From Apium graveolens (lineage: Eukaryota > Streptophyta > Magnoliopsida > Apiales > Apiaceae), in the NCBI RefSeq assembly GCF_009905375.1, contig NC_133657.1, forward strand, positions 42,713,853 to 42,777,852: a DNA stretch of 64,000 nt, read 5' to 3'. A program made the position numbers and the translations under genes. The notes beneath the pieces were generated by a model. It searched no databases, was not told the DNA's origin, and saw nothing but the letters and a program-made list of their open reading frames with translations. Below, piece after piece: positions 47,627 to 58,430 of this stretch (its first letter is position 1; each line of letters starts with the position of its first letter).

Positions 47627-47636
47627 TGGGGGAAAT
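47627..47636 (+). other. Cop-B polypurine tract
   Basis: TGGGGGAAAT immediately precedes the 3' LTR start TGTTAGATA and serves as the plus-strand primer. Confidence 0.9.
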
Positions 47637-48242
47637 TGTTAGATATATTTGATAATGTCATGTCTAATATGATTTGTGTTTAGTTTTCAGATCTTACTTA
47701 AACAAGACAAATCAGTACTTAACTGAAATCAGCACTTATACTGAAGTCAGAACTTAAGTTATCAATACTTAAGGTTCAGGAGATATTTATCAGGAGATAA
47801 TATCAGGACTTAAAGGGAACTTTCAGATAAGGAAGGCGGCTGATTGAAAGGAAAGAAGATCGAGACAAATGCAAGAAGAGATATGCATGAAGAAGGAATT
47901 TTATGAAGAATGGAATACTTGGAAGAAAAGATATCTGATTGATATATTTTAGGAAGTAGAATTATATTCCATATTAATTAACGATTATCTTGTAACTGTG
48001 TAATATATAAACACAGACATAGGGTTTACACTATAAGTGTTATCATTATCGAGAATATTATTCATTGTAACCCTAGCATCTCTCGTGATATTTGTTCATC
48101 ACTTAGAGAGGATAGTTCCATATTGTAACAGAGTTTATTGCATTAAATAAAGTCTGTTTTCTGTTACTTGTGTTATTTGAATTCGATTTGATTGTGCTAT
48201 ACACTGTATTCAACCCCCTTCTATAGTGTGTGTGACCTAACA
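47637..48242 (+). mobile_element. Cop-B 3' LTR (606 bp)
   Basis: It runs from TGTTAGATA to GACCTAACA and is followed by ATGTC. It is collinear with the 5' LTR without gaps. The polyadenylation signal AATAAA is at 48146-48151. Confidence 0.95.
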
Positions 48243-48247
48243 ATGTC

Positions 48248-48562
48248 GCAATGCATATAGCATGAACCTAAACTATGCTTTTATAGAGCATAGCTACCAA
48301 TGTATAAGGAATCCTATTCTATTAACAACAAGGAAACCTATACAATTGCTTCTGAGATAAAGTCCTCCACCGCCTTAAAATTCATGTTTCCTTTTCCTCT
48401 TCCAAGATCAACTGATGTGTCAAATACTGATCTCATGATCCGTTGACAACATCATTCGTCGAATATCAATATCCGTCAATATCTTCATCCGTCGATGCTT
48501 GTAAACATCATCCGTTGATGCTTCTGATAGTTTCTGTTTGATATCATCAATTGCTCCTAACA
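48248..48562 (-). mobile_element. Cop-E 3' LTR, second part
   Basis: It continues the LTR broken at 34998 and ends TGCTCCTAACA. It carries ATCCGTTGA/ATCCGTCGA motifs (about 48438-48525), related to those of Cop-A and Cop-D. Confidence 0.85.
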
Positions 48563-48579
48563 ATCACCCCCTACTTGTT

Positions 48580-50244
48580 CATTATAGAATTATGGACAAG
48601 TTCCAATTGATAATGTCAAAACTATCTAAATGCAGGAACCAAGTATACATATTCAATGTTGCTTCAGTGAATATCAGACTTTAACTCTTCATCCTGAACT
48701 GCTTTTTTAACTTGAGCAATGTCAGAGGTTAACTCCACTTCCTCAGCTCAGAATGCTTCCAGAAATCTTCCTTTAATCACCATCTAGGATGATTTCTGCT
48801 TCGATAAGATTTTCTTCAGCTTTGGCTTTTAATCTATGAAATTATTTGACTTTTCTTCTATTTTCTCCTTTCCTTAAAGCTTCATGTCAGCAGTTCGAAT
48901 AGCTTTTGATCTGAGAGATATTTCACCTCTGATTGGTCTGTTAGAAGGATCATCTTCATAAAGTACTTGAGAACCAACAACAATATCAGCATTTGTTGTT
49001 TTCATAGAAATTTTAAATTATTCCTCTGTTTGCCTTAGCTATTTAAGATTTCTTCCTTTAACTTTCAGAGTTTGAAGATATTGGCTTGCTTCAGCACCAG
49101 TTTATTTCTCCAGAATACCTTGGTCTTCATCAGCAACAGTTGTGACTTGTGAAGATTTTTCTAGTTTACTAGTCACAGACAATTCTTCAACTCTTTCCTT
49201 TTTGATCTTCTTTTGTTTCTCCTTATTACCTCCATCAGAATTTTCATCATTAGTACCTATCAATGTCAGCTGTTTGCATTTAGACTTAACAATTTTCTAC
49301 CCCTTTTTGGCATCATCACCAAGCAGTAGAGAAAGAATCAGCTCCACTGAATTCTGTACTTCAGTAAGTCGATCAGATATTTGAACTTGATGAGCTTCCA
49401 ATCTAGCTTGACTGGCTTCAATTACAGATTGTCTGGAAACTATTGATGAAATTTGTTTCTGAATTTCCTGATGAGTCGTCAGCTTTGAAGTAATCAATGA
49501 TTCTTTAATCTGATTGATTTGAGTAGTTGCTTCATGAGCTGTGTCTAAGGATCTGACAATAAAAGTACATGCCTTCAGATGATTCAGCACACCAGGATTT
49601 GTAATCTTATGTTCTGCTGTTTCCAGATGTTCAACTACACGGGTTCTGGAAATAGGATAAGTAGAATCTTTCCAATAAGCATTCCAGAGATTATCATAAT
49701 AATCCCGCTTCTTCTTAGCATCTAACTCTGTCATTTTCTATTGTCGAACATGCATAGGCATATCTTCAAGAAAGAAAAGATCATTCTCAAGATCTAACAT
49801 GAGTTTCTTTACCATAATTAGATTCTTCAATAGCAGTTGGATCTTGCATTATCTTCTGAATTTCATTTTCAGCTTCAGTATGCAAAATAGAATAAGAAAT
49901 TGATCCAGTGGCTTTAGAAGCTTCAACACCTTCAACAATTATCTCCACATCTTCAAGTATTGTAGATAAATGAATTGGAGCTTCAATAACTTCCAGAACT
50001 TCAGTTCTTGTAACATGTCGTGGTGAATCTGAAATGGATAAATCTTTATGAATGGACTGTTGTGCTACTACATCTTCAGCAACAACAAGTATTATCTCAT
50101 GTGGTGAAATAGAAGAATGTATGGACTGCAAGAAAATATCAGTACTTAGACTTACAGGGAGATTAATAGTATTTGATACTCCAGAGTGTTTCTGAGATGC
50201 AACAGACTGCTGTTCAGCAACTGTTCCTTGAGTACTCTGAGAAT
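48580..50244 (-). pseudogene. Cop-E env-like ORF, exon 2 and C-terminal part
   Basis: In sense, the chain after the acceptor at 50244 is open through SQSTQGTVAEQQ and a Glu/Val/Ile-rich section to about 49787. A coiled coil (49297-49734) with Gln/Ser heptads follows and ends ILSLLLGDDAKKG, the same ending as in Cop-B. Lys-rich sequence and ELTSDIAQVKK (matching the Cop-B TSDIAQV repeats) follow in broken frames. The C-terminal domain with the Cop-B VYHTYL motif was not found, so the protein seems shorter. Function is unknown. Confidence 0.7.
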
Positions 50245-50662
50245 CTGCAAATATATAACAATATAAACTTAATCTCTCTATTCTTTTAAAGTAGTCTCAC
50301 TACTCCTCACACCACATATCTCATGACTTTTAATAGTCCGAGCTTCCTCACAAGGATTACTAAATCCTATCTCTCATTTACCTCTCCTTTTGCCAAGAAG
50401 GATCCAGCCTCTCTTAAAATCTGTTTCTCTCTCAATCTTTTCACACATCTCACAATAAAAATGCTCAGAAAGATTGTCCTACAGAAATAAGAGGTGGTTA
50501 GTGAAGGGTGATCTATGATCATACAACTAGAGGTAGTCTTTTGTAAGGCCTAGATGTAATCATATCAACATGATTTATATCATGAAAAGTATACTATAAA
50601 TGCTGAAAGAACAAAATCAGTATTTAAATTAAATGTTCATCAAGTAATACCAGTATTTATAC
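50245..50662 (-). other. Putative spliceosomal intron in Cop-E env-like ORF (418 bp)
   Basis: The sense donor is CCACAAG|GTATAAATAC and the acceptor TATATATTTGCAG|ATTCTCAGAG. Internal blocks match the Cop-C intron: AGAAATAAGAG-G/A-TGG and TAGAGGTA (plus strand), and AGAGAGATT near the acceptor. Position relative to the coiled coil and phase 1 also agree with Cop-C. Confidence 0.6.
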
Positions 50663-51589
50663 CTTGTGGATTCACAATTAGACTCACAGTATATACTATG
50701 GTTATGACAGTTGTTGTTCATCAACAATGAGAACCTTTATTTGAATTTGAGAGGATTTGATCAGGTTATTGTCATGTACCATGATCTCAAATATTTCTGT
50801 TCTTTTTGCAAAGAACTTTCACTTGAAATGTGTTCAATTAGCTATCACAGAGTCTTCAGTAAAGACTAACGAAACCTCTGTGTCTCTATTAGTATCATCA
50901 AGATTTACCTCAGCAAGTAGTCTCTAACCAACTAAATGTTGTTTCTGAGTGGTGAACATAATTCAAGAATTATGACACTTGATTTTTTGCAACATTTGAG
51001 AAAAGAATTCAAGTGTTTTAGTTGTAAGAAGAAATTTAAGGCTTAGGATATCTGAATTTTGAGATTGAGTGTGGACAACTTTCTTGATCAGAAAAGAAAG
51101 TTTCAAAAGATTTTTAAGTGAAAGCAACAGTCAAAGATTATAACCCTTAATGATTTAAGACTTAAACCTTTTCTTAAATTTCCTTCTTTGGTTACCATTA
51201 CTCCCTGTAGTGCTCAATCTATACTGAAGTGGTCACATATAGCTTAAACAGAGATCAATCTAGTCATATGAACTTTGAAAAATATCACAAGTTTAGCATG
51301 CAGTATTAATTTAACATTCAACATTTAAGAATATTTAGGCACACAATCAAGAAGTAAACAAGTAATAATGTAATGAAGCAAAATAAGCTTTAAAGATTTT
51401 TCATTTATCATGAAGAGACAAAGTACAAGATTTTATAGAATTTTAAGATAAAATCCTAATACAATCTATCTACTCAGTTTTCTTCTGCCTTTTTTCTGCC
51501 TGCTCCACCTTCATCGCCCTACGATGGTAGATCCTACTCATTGTACCTGCAAGAGAAATAATATTCTCTTATAGTTCAAGAGCTGCTTG
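50663..51589 (-). other. Cop-E env-like N-terminal region / spacer, unreadable
   Basis: Only short open stretches remain, one with AEVNLDDTNRDTEVSL and another with KKNRNI. I could not find the IGYALTNP block of Cop-C or its FFFDC block, so the N-terminal domain is lost or too decayed to recognise. No other feature was seen. Confidence 0.5.
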
Positions 51590-51841
51590 TCAAGCCCGTT
51601 TTGCCAACGCAGTCTGAAGTTCTTCTTGAAGAAGAACCTCACTAGTGAAGAAGTGTATTTCCATCTGACCATCCCAAGAAAGATGATCATAGACTGAAGT
51701 CGGAACTTCAGTTGGATGGTAGACCTCACCATGAATACGAACCTTATGTCCGAAAGGGTCAAAGTTAATCTTCTTATTACTAGGATTAAATACCGGTAGA
51801 TAACAACCACTCCTGCATTTGTAAAACTGAGTTTGAGCCAT
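51590..51841 (-). CDS. Cop-E small ORF (83 codons), unknown product
   Basis: It is intact and opens MAQTQFYKCRSGCYLPVF, in the same place between RNase H and env-like ORF as the small ORFs of Cop-B and Cop-C and starting MAQ like Cop-C. Sequence similarity is weak (a VPTSVYDHL segment may align to IPHNVWIQLP), so homology rests mainly on position. A second frame at 51538-51690 continues with NYKRILFLLQVQ, which may be the shifted tail. Confidence 0.5.
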   Translation of the reverse strand: MAQTQFYKCRSGCYLPVFNPSNKKINFDPFGHKVRIHGEVYHPTEVPTSVYDHLSWDGQMEIHFFTSEVLLQEELQTALAKRA

Positions 51842-52449
51842 TTTGATGAGTAAGACGTGTATTTGTGAGTGAAAAAGATAATGAGAAGCTTTGAGTGTGA
51901 AAGGTTGTATTTATAGAGAGAAGATGGAAGTTGAAGAGACTCTTTGAATGACCATGCAATAATTAGACATAATAAGCATACACGATTACGCGTATCTAGG
52001 AAAGCAAAAAGTAATCTCTCTCTTCATATTCATATTTCCAATATAATTACTCAAGTATCAACGGATACATGCATCAGTAGCTAACCTATTTAATCAATCA
52101 AAAGATATTCCACTCACTCACTGATTAATTAAAAATACTATTAACAATTTATTTCGAATAAGATTCAAAATAATCAACAAAGTATAACAGTCAAACATGA
52201 TTTGACCGTTATCAGTATTTTGATTACTTCTATCAGGATTTATTAACTACTGAAATAAACTATTAGTCAAAATAAATTCAACTAACAACAGAGTTATAAG
52301 CATAATCAGTAGTTCAACATATAATTTCACATAAGATCATTTAGCACAGTTTGCATGTTATCATGGTATCAAGCATTTAGCATAAGAATCAGTATCTAAC
52401 AAGTACTGACAAATAATAAGATACCATGCTTCAAAACATATAAGTAGAC
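51842..52449 (-). promoter_or_regulatory. Cop-E spacer with TATA box before the small ORF
   Basis: In sense CTATAAATAC (51907-51916) stands 66 nt upstream of the ATG and is followed by AACCTTTCACACTCAAAGC and a C/A/T-rich leader, a standard plant core-promoter layout. Further upstream are copies of the element motif ATCAGTATTT. Activity is inferred. Confidence 0.5.
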
Positions 52450-53612
52450 TTAATTATCAGAGTTTGAGAATTTCCTTGAAATCATTCCCAATTCATTCAC
52501 CAGTCTTGTGAGTGTGGCTTCACAGAGAGGCTTGGTGAATATATCTGCTACTTGTTGATCTGTTGGAACAAAGATCAATTCCACTATACCAGTTTTCACA
52601 AGTTCCCTTATAAAATGATAGATGATACTTATGTGCTTAGTCATTGAATGTTGTACTGGATTTCCTGTCATTGCAATAGCACTTTGAATATCACAATATA
52701 TAGGAATAGAAGAATAGTCTAACCCATAATCCAATAGCTGATTCTTCATCCATAGAATTTGAGCACAACAATTTCCTGCAGAAATGTATTATACTTCTGC
52801 AGTTGAAGTGGAAATTCACTTTCATTTCTTGCTGTACCAAGAAACTAATCTGCCTCCAAGAAATTGGCAGCTTCCAGAAGTTCTTTTCCTGTCTATTTTG
52901 CATCCTGCAAAATCAGCATCTGAATATCCAATTAGCTTAAAGTCTAAATCTCTAGGATACCATAATCCCAAATTTATAGTGCCTTTTAGATACTTGAAGA
53001 TTCTCTTTACAGCTAATAGATAAGGTTCTCTAAGGTCATCTTGAAACCTTGCACAGAGACAGGTATCATACATGATATCAGGTCTACTAGCAGTCAGATA
53101 TAGGAGTGAGCCAATCGTACCTCTATAGTTAGTTATATCTACTAAAGAACCAGTATTTAAATCTAACTTGGTTGTAGTGGCCATAGGAGTTGATGCGATT
53201 GAGCAGTTCTGCATTCCAAATCTTTTGAGTAAGTTCCTGGTGTATTTGGCTTAATTTATGAAGATCCCTTCATTAGTCTGTTTGACTTGTAACCCCACAA
53301 AGTAATTCAACTCTCCCATCATCCTTATTTGATACCTGGACTGCATTAGCTTTGCAAATCTCTCACAGAGTTTATCATTAGTAGATCCAAAAATGATATC
53401 ATCAAAATATACTTATACTAATAACAACTCCATACCATGGTATTTATAAAAGAGAGTTTTATCAATTGTATCTCTTGTGAAACCACTCTCTAGCAGAAAT
53501 AGAGCAAGTGTTTCATACCAAGCCCTTCGAGCTTGCTTCAATCCATAGAGTGCTTTATCCAGTAAGTAGACATGATCTAAATACTTTGGATCAATGAACC
53601 CTGGAGGCTGTT
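52450..53612 (-). pseudogene. Cop-E RT and RNase H, broken and cut by Gyp-G
   Basis: In sense, RT text opens at QPPGFIDPKYLDHVYLLDKA next to the Gyp-G insertion. YGLKQARRAWYETL, the catalytic YFDDIIFGS (the second YxDD position is Phe) and [17 protein letters not shown] follow. YRGTIGSLLYLTASRPDIMY and [18 protein letters not shown] lead into RNase H, with a frameshift near 52830. YCDIQSAIAMT has Ile where Asn is usual, after the catalytic Asp. The end is IFTKPLCEATLTRLVNELGM. Stops interrupt it near 53250 and 53415. Confidence 0.9.
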
Positions 53613-56600
53613 TGTAATAACCCCAATTTTTGGAATCTTTGAAATACTGATGAATAGTGATTTTGCTGATTATGCTGATTAAGAAAACTTTTCATGCCAC
53701 ACTATGTAGGAGTTCTTTTATTGATATTCTGAGATCTTATTAGTACTCCATATGGTATATAAGTATATGTAAAGATCGTCAGAATCCAAATTCGAACACT
53801 TTGATTTTTCCCAAAAATCCACCAGATACCGAAAGAATTGAGTATAAGGTAACATGATTAAAAGGATTAAAATTCAAGGATTATAAGAGAGGATTATAAA
53901 AGGAATATGAAATATTGAGAAAGGTTTAGGGGAACCCAAGTAATGAGATCCCGGATATGATCCCTCAAACGATCAACGAGAATGAACAATAAACGAGTCG
54001 TAAAATAATTAAATGACTAAGTAATGCAAGAGGCAAGGAGGAGGGCCAATTAGTGCAAGATTAATGCACTTAGTTAACATCTTAATATAAGGATTAAGCT
54101 TAAAAAGATGCTTCCACCATAAGGATGAGACAAGTGGCAAGGATTATGTAAGCTTGATGACATCACCATGCATATGTCACTTTCCACTAATTTAAACAAA
54201 ACAACTAGTCAAGTAAATATCCTAAAATCATTTCATTTCCACCACAAGTTCAAGTCAACACAAGCTCTCATCTTCCTCCCCCATTTCCATTGCTCTCGGC
54301 CAAAACAGAACTAGCACATTAAAACTGCTGTATCTCCTTCATTTCTCACTAAAATGTTGTGTTCTATAGCTCGTTGGAAAGGTATTAAGATGGCCTACAA
54401 CTCTTATTCACAAGTCTCATCCAAATAAGCAGGGTAAGACACTCATTTTTACAGTTCTTTTAATCGGACTTTTAGAAATTTCAAAGCCTAACTTTGTGTT
54501 CTTGATTTCTTTGGAAAGATCAAGCTTGTAGGAGGCTCCCTAAGGCTTCCTAGCAACTTAACACCTCCCAAGGAAGGTATAAACTTCAAACCCTATCCTT
54601 TACTTTGATTATTAGTGATTTTGATGGTTGGTTTTCTAAATGAGAAGCATGACCTTTGATTATTAGTAGTTTGATTTGAATTTGGAGTGATTTGGTGAAT
54701 GAATCTTGTTATAGTAAATAAAACTTGATTGTGGTTGGTTGAGATAAAGAATCTGAAGAATAAGGACTGGTATAGTATTATTTAGTTGAGGTTTTGATGT
54801 GTTAATGATTGTGGGTTGTTTGGTGAGGTTTTGGTGTAGTGAGAAACTTGGAAAACTCATAAATATAGCCGTCGTAATGCCCATTTTTATTCAACTGCTT
54901 GTTCTTAGTGTTCCGGACAGAAAACTCAATAAACAATCTGTATCATTGCCATGTTTAGCTAGAGCATGTCGTAAGCTTCGTTTTGATATATGAATCACTT
55001 GGTTCCGATGTACGGTTTAGGAGAAACGACCTTTTTAAGTAACGTCGTTTCGCGAACGAACCATTAACCCTTGCCTTACTTTGAAAAATTGGTTAAGGCC
55101 CTTAAATGACTAATTGGAGTATGAAACAATTATGTAAAGTGGATTAGGCAGTTTTTAGGGTATTCGCGAAAGAATCGCCTTAAAATTCTTAATGGTTAAT
55201 TTATTAAAAATGGTGGAGCCAAGGGTACTCGAACGACTTATGTGATTCGTTAAGCGTAGAAGTGACCATAAGCAAACGCTAGGGTTCAATTGGTTATAGT
55301 CTAGTTTCTTAAGCGACCGTGGTTTAATTACAACTTATATTTCTGTTCATAGGTTATCGGACCCACTCTAAGCTTAAGTCTAACCGGGAACACTCAGGCA
55401 AATTTTCTACCCGTTATACTGTTGTTGTGATGTAAATATATGTATATGCATTATCTTGTGATAGGTGCATGATTGTTATTAGCAAATCTTGCGATATATT
55501 GGAGCATGGGATATGGTATATATGCATGTCTATTTCGTAATCTTGATATCTAATTGTTGATTCAATTGTTTATAAGTTGCATAATACCTATGCTAGAGAT
55601 AAGCAGTAGTTGCGTACACCCTTAGTATAGGGGACCCAAATGTGAACATTTTTCTAAACCGGGAGTCGATGTTCCCGAGTATAATATATATGGATATATA
55701 TAAATATATATATCGGGACTTAATGAAGTATCTTGTAACTTCATTTCATTCAATAATATTTCAAAGATTGAATTTATTCAAGTATTATCTTGTAGTCTCA
55801 TCTGTGTGATGAACTTTTGAAACTAATTATAACTTGAACGATGGTAGTTTAAGTAGTATTCGGAAAATATATAAGTATATGGGAGTATCTTGTAACTTCA
55901 TCTTTTCAACTTATATCTAGTAAATGATTATCTTATGTATGACAAAGATTTTCAGAAAAACGTTGAGACAAGGTTAGATATATGAGATCACCTTGCAACG
56001 ATATTTTATACAGTTATAAACTGGAACTCTGTGTATATTATACATGTCAGAGGATTTCAAAGATTTGAGAAGTATATATGTATACTGAATATTTTGCGAC
56101 TTCATCACATTAAAATAACAAACTTGGTTCATTTCTTCTTGACCAAGACTTTCATGAGTACTATGAGAATGCTCATATATTGTTAATTATAATACATATT
56201 ATTTCGGTGGGCTTGTTGCTCACCCTTGCTTTCTTCTTTCATCACACAACAACAGATAGACAAGATGAACAGGATCAAGCTCCCAATTCGCGAGCGGATA
56301 GGAAACGTTCCGCAGTTTCTTGTAGGCGTTGATGTCGTTGTAGCTGAGGTAGGGTCTACCAATAGGCTAGGCTTTCAACTTTTGTTGTACCAGACTTATG
56401 TATATTTATGAATTGTAATAATGGCAAAGAATGTGTAAATTTATTCAGAAACCCTTTTGAGGTGTAATGACTTATAATTGTGGAATAAAATGACTTGTGT
56501 TATTTTTGGTATTCATCTCTGAGACTATAACTTGTGGTGTGTATGTGTATATTATGGGGTCACAGTACGCAGTAGTTGGTTGATTATTAAGATTAAGTAT

Positions 56601-56662
56601 TATTAAAGGAAATGGAACTCGTGACAACCCGGATCCCCGACCCCGGATTTGGGGGTGTTACA
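53613..56662 (+). mobile_element. Gyp-G 5' LTR (3050 bp)
   Basis: It starts TGTAATAACCCCAA and ends GGATTTGGGGGTGTTACA. It includes a CTCTCGGCC patch (54294), a readable but unrecognised stretch at 54799-54993 that recurs at 63221-63415, and paired ACCCTTGC/TCACCC blocks. The ORFs are shared only because the LTRs are near-identical. No product is recognised. Confidence 0.95.
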
Positions 56663-56666
56663 GAAA

Positions 56667-56679
56667 TGTTATCAGAGCT
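56667..56679 (+). other. Gyp-G primer-binding site
   Basis: TGTTATCAGAGCT lies four bases after the LTR and is one base off the usual TGGTATCAGAGC initiator tRNA-Met site. Confidence 0.85.
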
Positions 56680-57079
56680 AAGCGTTATAAACCTCAGACA
56701 TGAAGTGACGTTAAAATAATAAGTTCACTAAGATAAATAAGAACTCTTGCCAAGTTCATAGTCGGACTACCTAACGTAGTACTGACAGTTAAAACCCTTA
56801 TGGGAACTCTAATAAATATCGTGATAAAAGCGTAGTTCATTATCGTATATGGTAGCGGGACTCCGAACCCTGAGGTTGTAGAGCAACAACGCGATGATGT
56901 TTTATTAATTATTGGAGATCAGATTGTGGATTCGATAGAGCATCCTAACACGGGACCGGATGATGTTCATATTGAGGATGTAGCGGTTAAAGATGTTGTC
57001 CAAGAAGGGATTATTGCTAAGAAGGATTCCGTGGAGGATCCTGACAAGAATGAAGGACCACTGAGGAATTGATGACCAT
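56680..57079 (+). other. Gyp-G leader, open but unrecognised acidic stretch
   Basis: From about 56849 to 57069 a frame without an ATG stays open for ~73 codons and reads Asp/Glu/Val-rich sequence (IEDVAVKDVVQEGII). It could be a relic of gag or a linker; I do not recognise it. Confidence 0.4.
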
Positions 57080-57900
57080 GGTCAGGGCGACTACCAGATG
57101 TAGGATTGGCTGGTCACTACCGGAGGTTCGTTCAAGTTTGTAAAGATAGTAGCCCATTTAACACGACTTACTCGTAAGACTCAGAAGTTCGAATGGACAG
57201 AGAAATGCGAGAAAAACTTTTAAGAACTAAAGCAAAGGTTGGTGACGGCTACTATGTTGGTGTTGCCGGATGGAAAAGGAGATTTTGTGATGTGTAATGA
57301 CGCTTCGCATAAAGAATTAGGGTGCTTCTTATACAGCACAACAAGGTAATCGCGTACGCGTCAAGACAATTAAGGGAATATAAAATTCGATGTCCCCGCC
57401 CATGAGCTTGGGCTCGGGGCAATAGTTTTGCCCTAAAGATTGGAGGCACTACTTGTATGGAGAGAAGTGCGAGATTTACACAAGCCATAAGTGCTCTAGT
57501 GTATTTTTATGCAGAAAGAGCTCAATGATTATATGATTCTTTATCATCCAGGGAAAGCCAAAATGGTGGCTAATGCCCTTAGTATAAAAGAGAGACTCAA
57601 GATGAAACTGTCTTTGGGAGAGTTGATAAGAGATTTTGAGAAAATGGAAATAGAAGTGAAGGTAACCGGAGCCGGTACCGAAAAGCTGTTTGAGATTGCA
57701 ATACAGCCCGAATGATTTGAAAAGATCATATTGTGCCAATAAAAAGTGATGAATGAAGGCAGGGAGCCAACAAATAGAGAAGAGATTAATACCGAGAAAG
57801 ATGATAATGGAATAATGAGGTGTTCCTACAGAATTTTGGTTCCAAACGTTCAAGAGCTTAAGGACGGGATCTTAGATGAAAGTCATAGTTCGAGGAATAA
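57080..57900 (+). pseudogene. Gyp-G RT end, RNase H and integrase start, broken
   Basis: Frames change repeatedly, but the order is RT-connection (LTRKTQKFEWTEKCEKNF), RNase H (ASRQLREYKI, HYLYGEKCEIYT, YHPGKAKMVANALSIKERL at 57509-57715) and the start of the integrase zinc region (PNVQELKDGILDESHSS). The segment is in the sense direction, yet lies upstream of gag scraps. Stops at about 57223, 57470 and 57713. Confidence 0.8.
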
Positions 57901-58430
57901 GATTTAGGGCAAACCTTGAATGTGATAATCAGGGAGGTCGCAATTAAGATATAAGGAAATAGAAAGTCGAGTAAGGAAAGGAGACCCGAGACGGTACTCC
58001 TATACGGAAATTCATGGACCTGCCTAAGCAAAACTTATACTTTTATCCCTAACCACAACCCTGGAGAAGCAATGCGGTGGCAAATTCTTTCAGGACCTTT
58101 AAGTCGCTAAGCTCTCAGAGTTTCAAGGAACAAGCTGAGCTAGCCGAGGCAAGAGCCTGGCTAAAGGAAATAGAGGAATCATTTGAGATTCTAAATGATT
58201 GACGAATCACAAAAGACTGTTTTTGTCACTTACCCTCCTAAGAGAGAGACCACCCGCTGGTGGAAGGCTAAGGAAGATAGAGAGATAGTGTAAAAGCTTT
58301 AGAGCCAGAACAAAGGCAGACGAGTATGATGAATTATGAATCTAAGTTGTAAAAGTTGTCAAGATTCGTTCTGAGGACACGAATCCAGAATGAAAAGATG
58401 TTTGAAATTAGTGCTTATGTTGTGTTGGTT
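57901..58430 (+). pseudogene. Gyp-G gag fragment
   Basis: Gypsy gag core signatures appear across frames: LAEARAWLKEIEESFEI-like text at 58135-58190, DESQKTVF, then TTRWWKAKEDREIV near 58255 and KLSRFVLRTRIQNEKMFE at 58340-58400. The WL-IE-FE ... QK-F ... WW pattern is the retrotransposon gag domain. Stops are frequent. It follows pol-derived sequence, the reverse of normal order. Confidence 0.65.

Larger units (their letters stand above)
34999..48242 (+). mobile_element. Cop-B: structurally complete Sirevirus (13.2 kb)
   Basis: The LTRs are both 606 bp and the 5-bp target duplication ATGTC is intact (34994-34998 and 48243-48247). The order is LTR, primer site, gag, protease, integrase, RT, RNase H, small ORF, env-like ORF, PPT, LTR. 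By eye the LTRs differ at about 26 of 606 positions, mostly transitions. With a commonly used plant rate of 1.3e-8 per site per year that is near 1.7 million years, a rough inference. Every gene has stops or frameshifts, so it is not autonomous. Confidence 0.95.
48248..53612 (-). mobile_element. Cop-E: Sirevirus, right-hand part in window
   Basis: The minus-strand order from right to left is RT (cut by Gyp-G at 53613), RNase H, small ORF, env-like ORF with intron, PPT (AGTAGGGGGTGAT in sense, 48563-48575) and LTR. Its integrase, gag and 5' LTR should lie beyond the window on the far side of Gyp-G. Noncoding parts repeat ATCAGTATTTA/ATCAGTACTTA. Confidence 0.9.

Noticed and set aside
54799..54993. 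64-codon ORF repeated at 63221 as a conserved gene
   Set aside because: Its repetition is explained by the two LTRs of Gyp-G, with no matching motif and no independent conservation.
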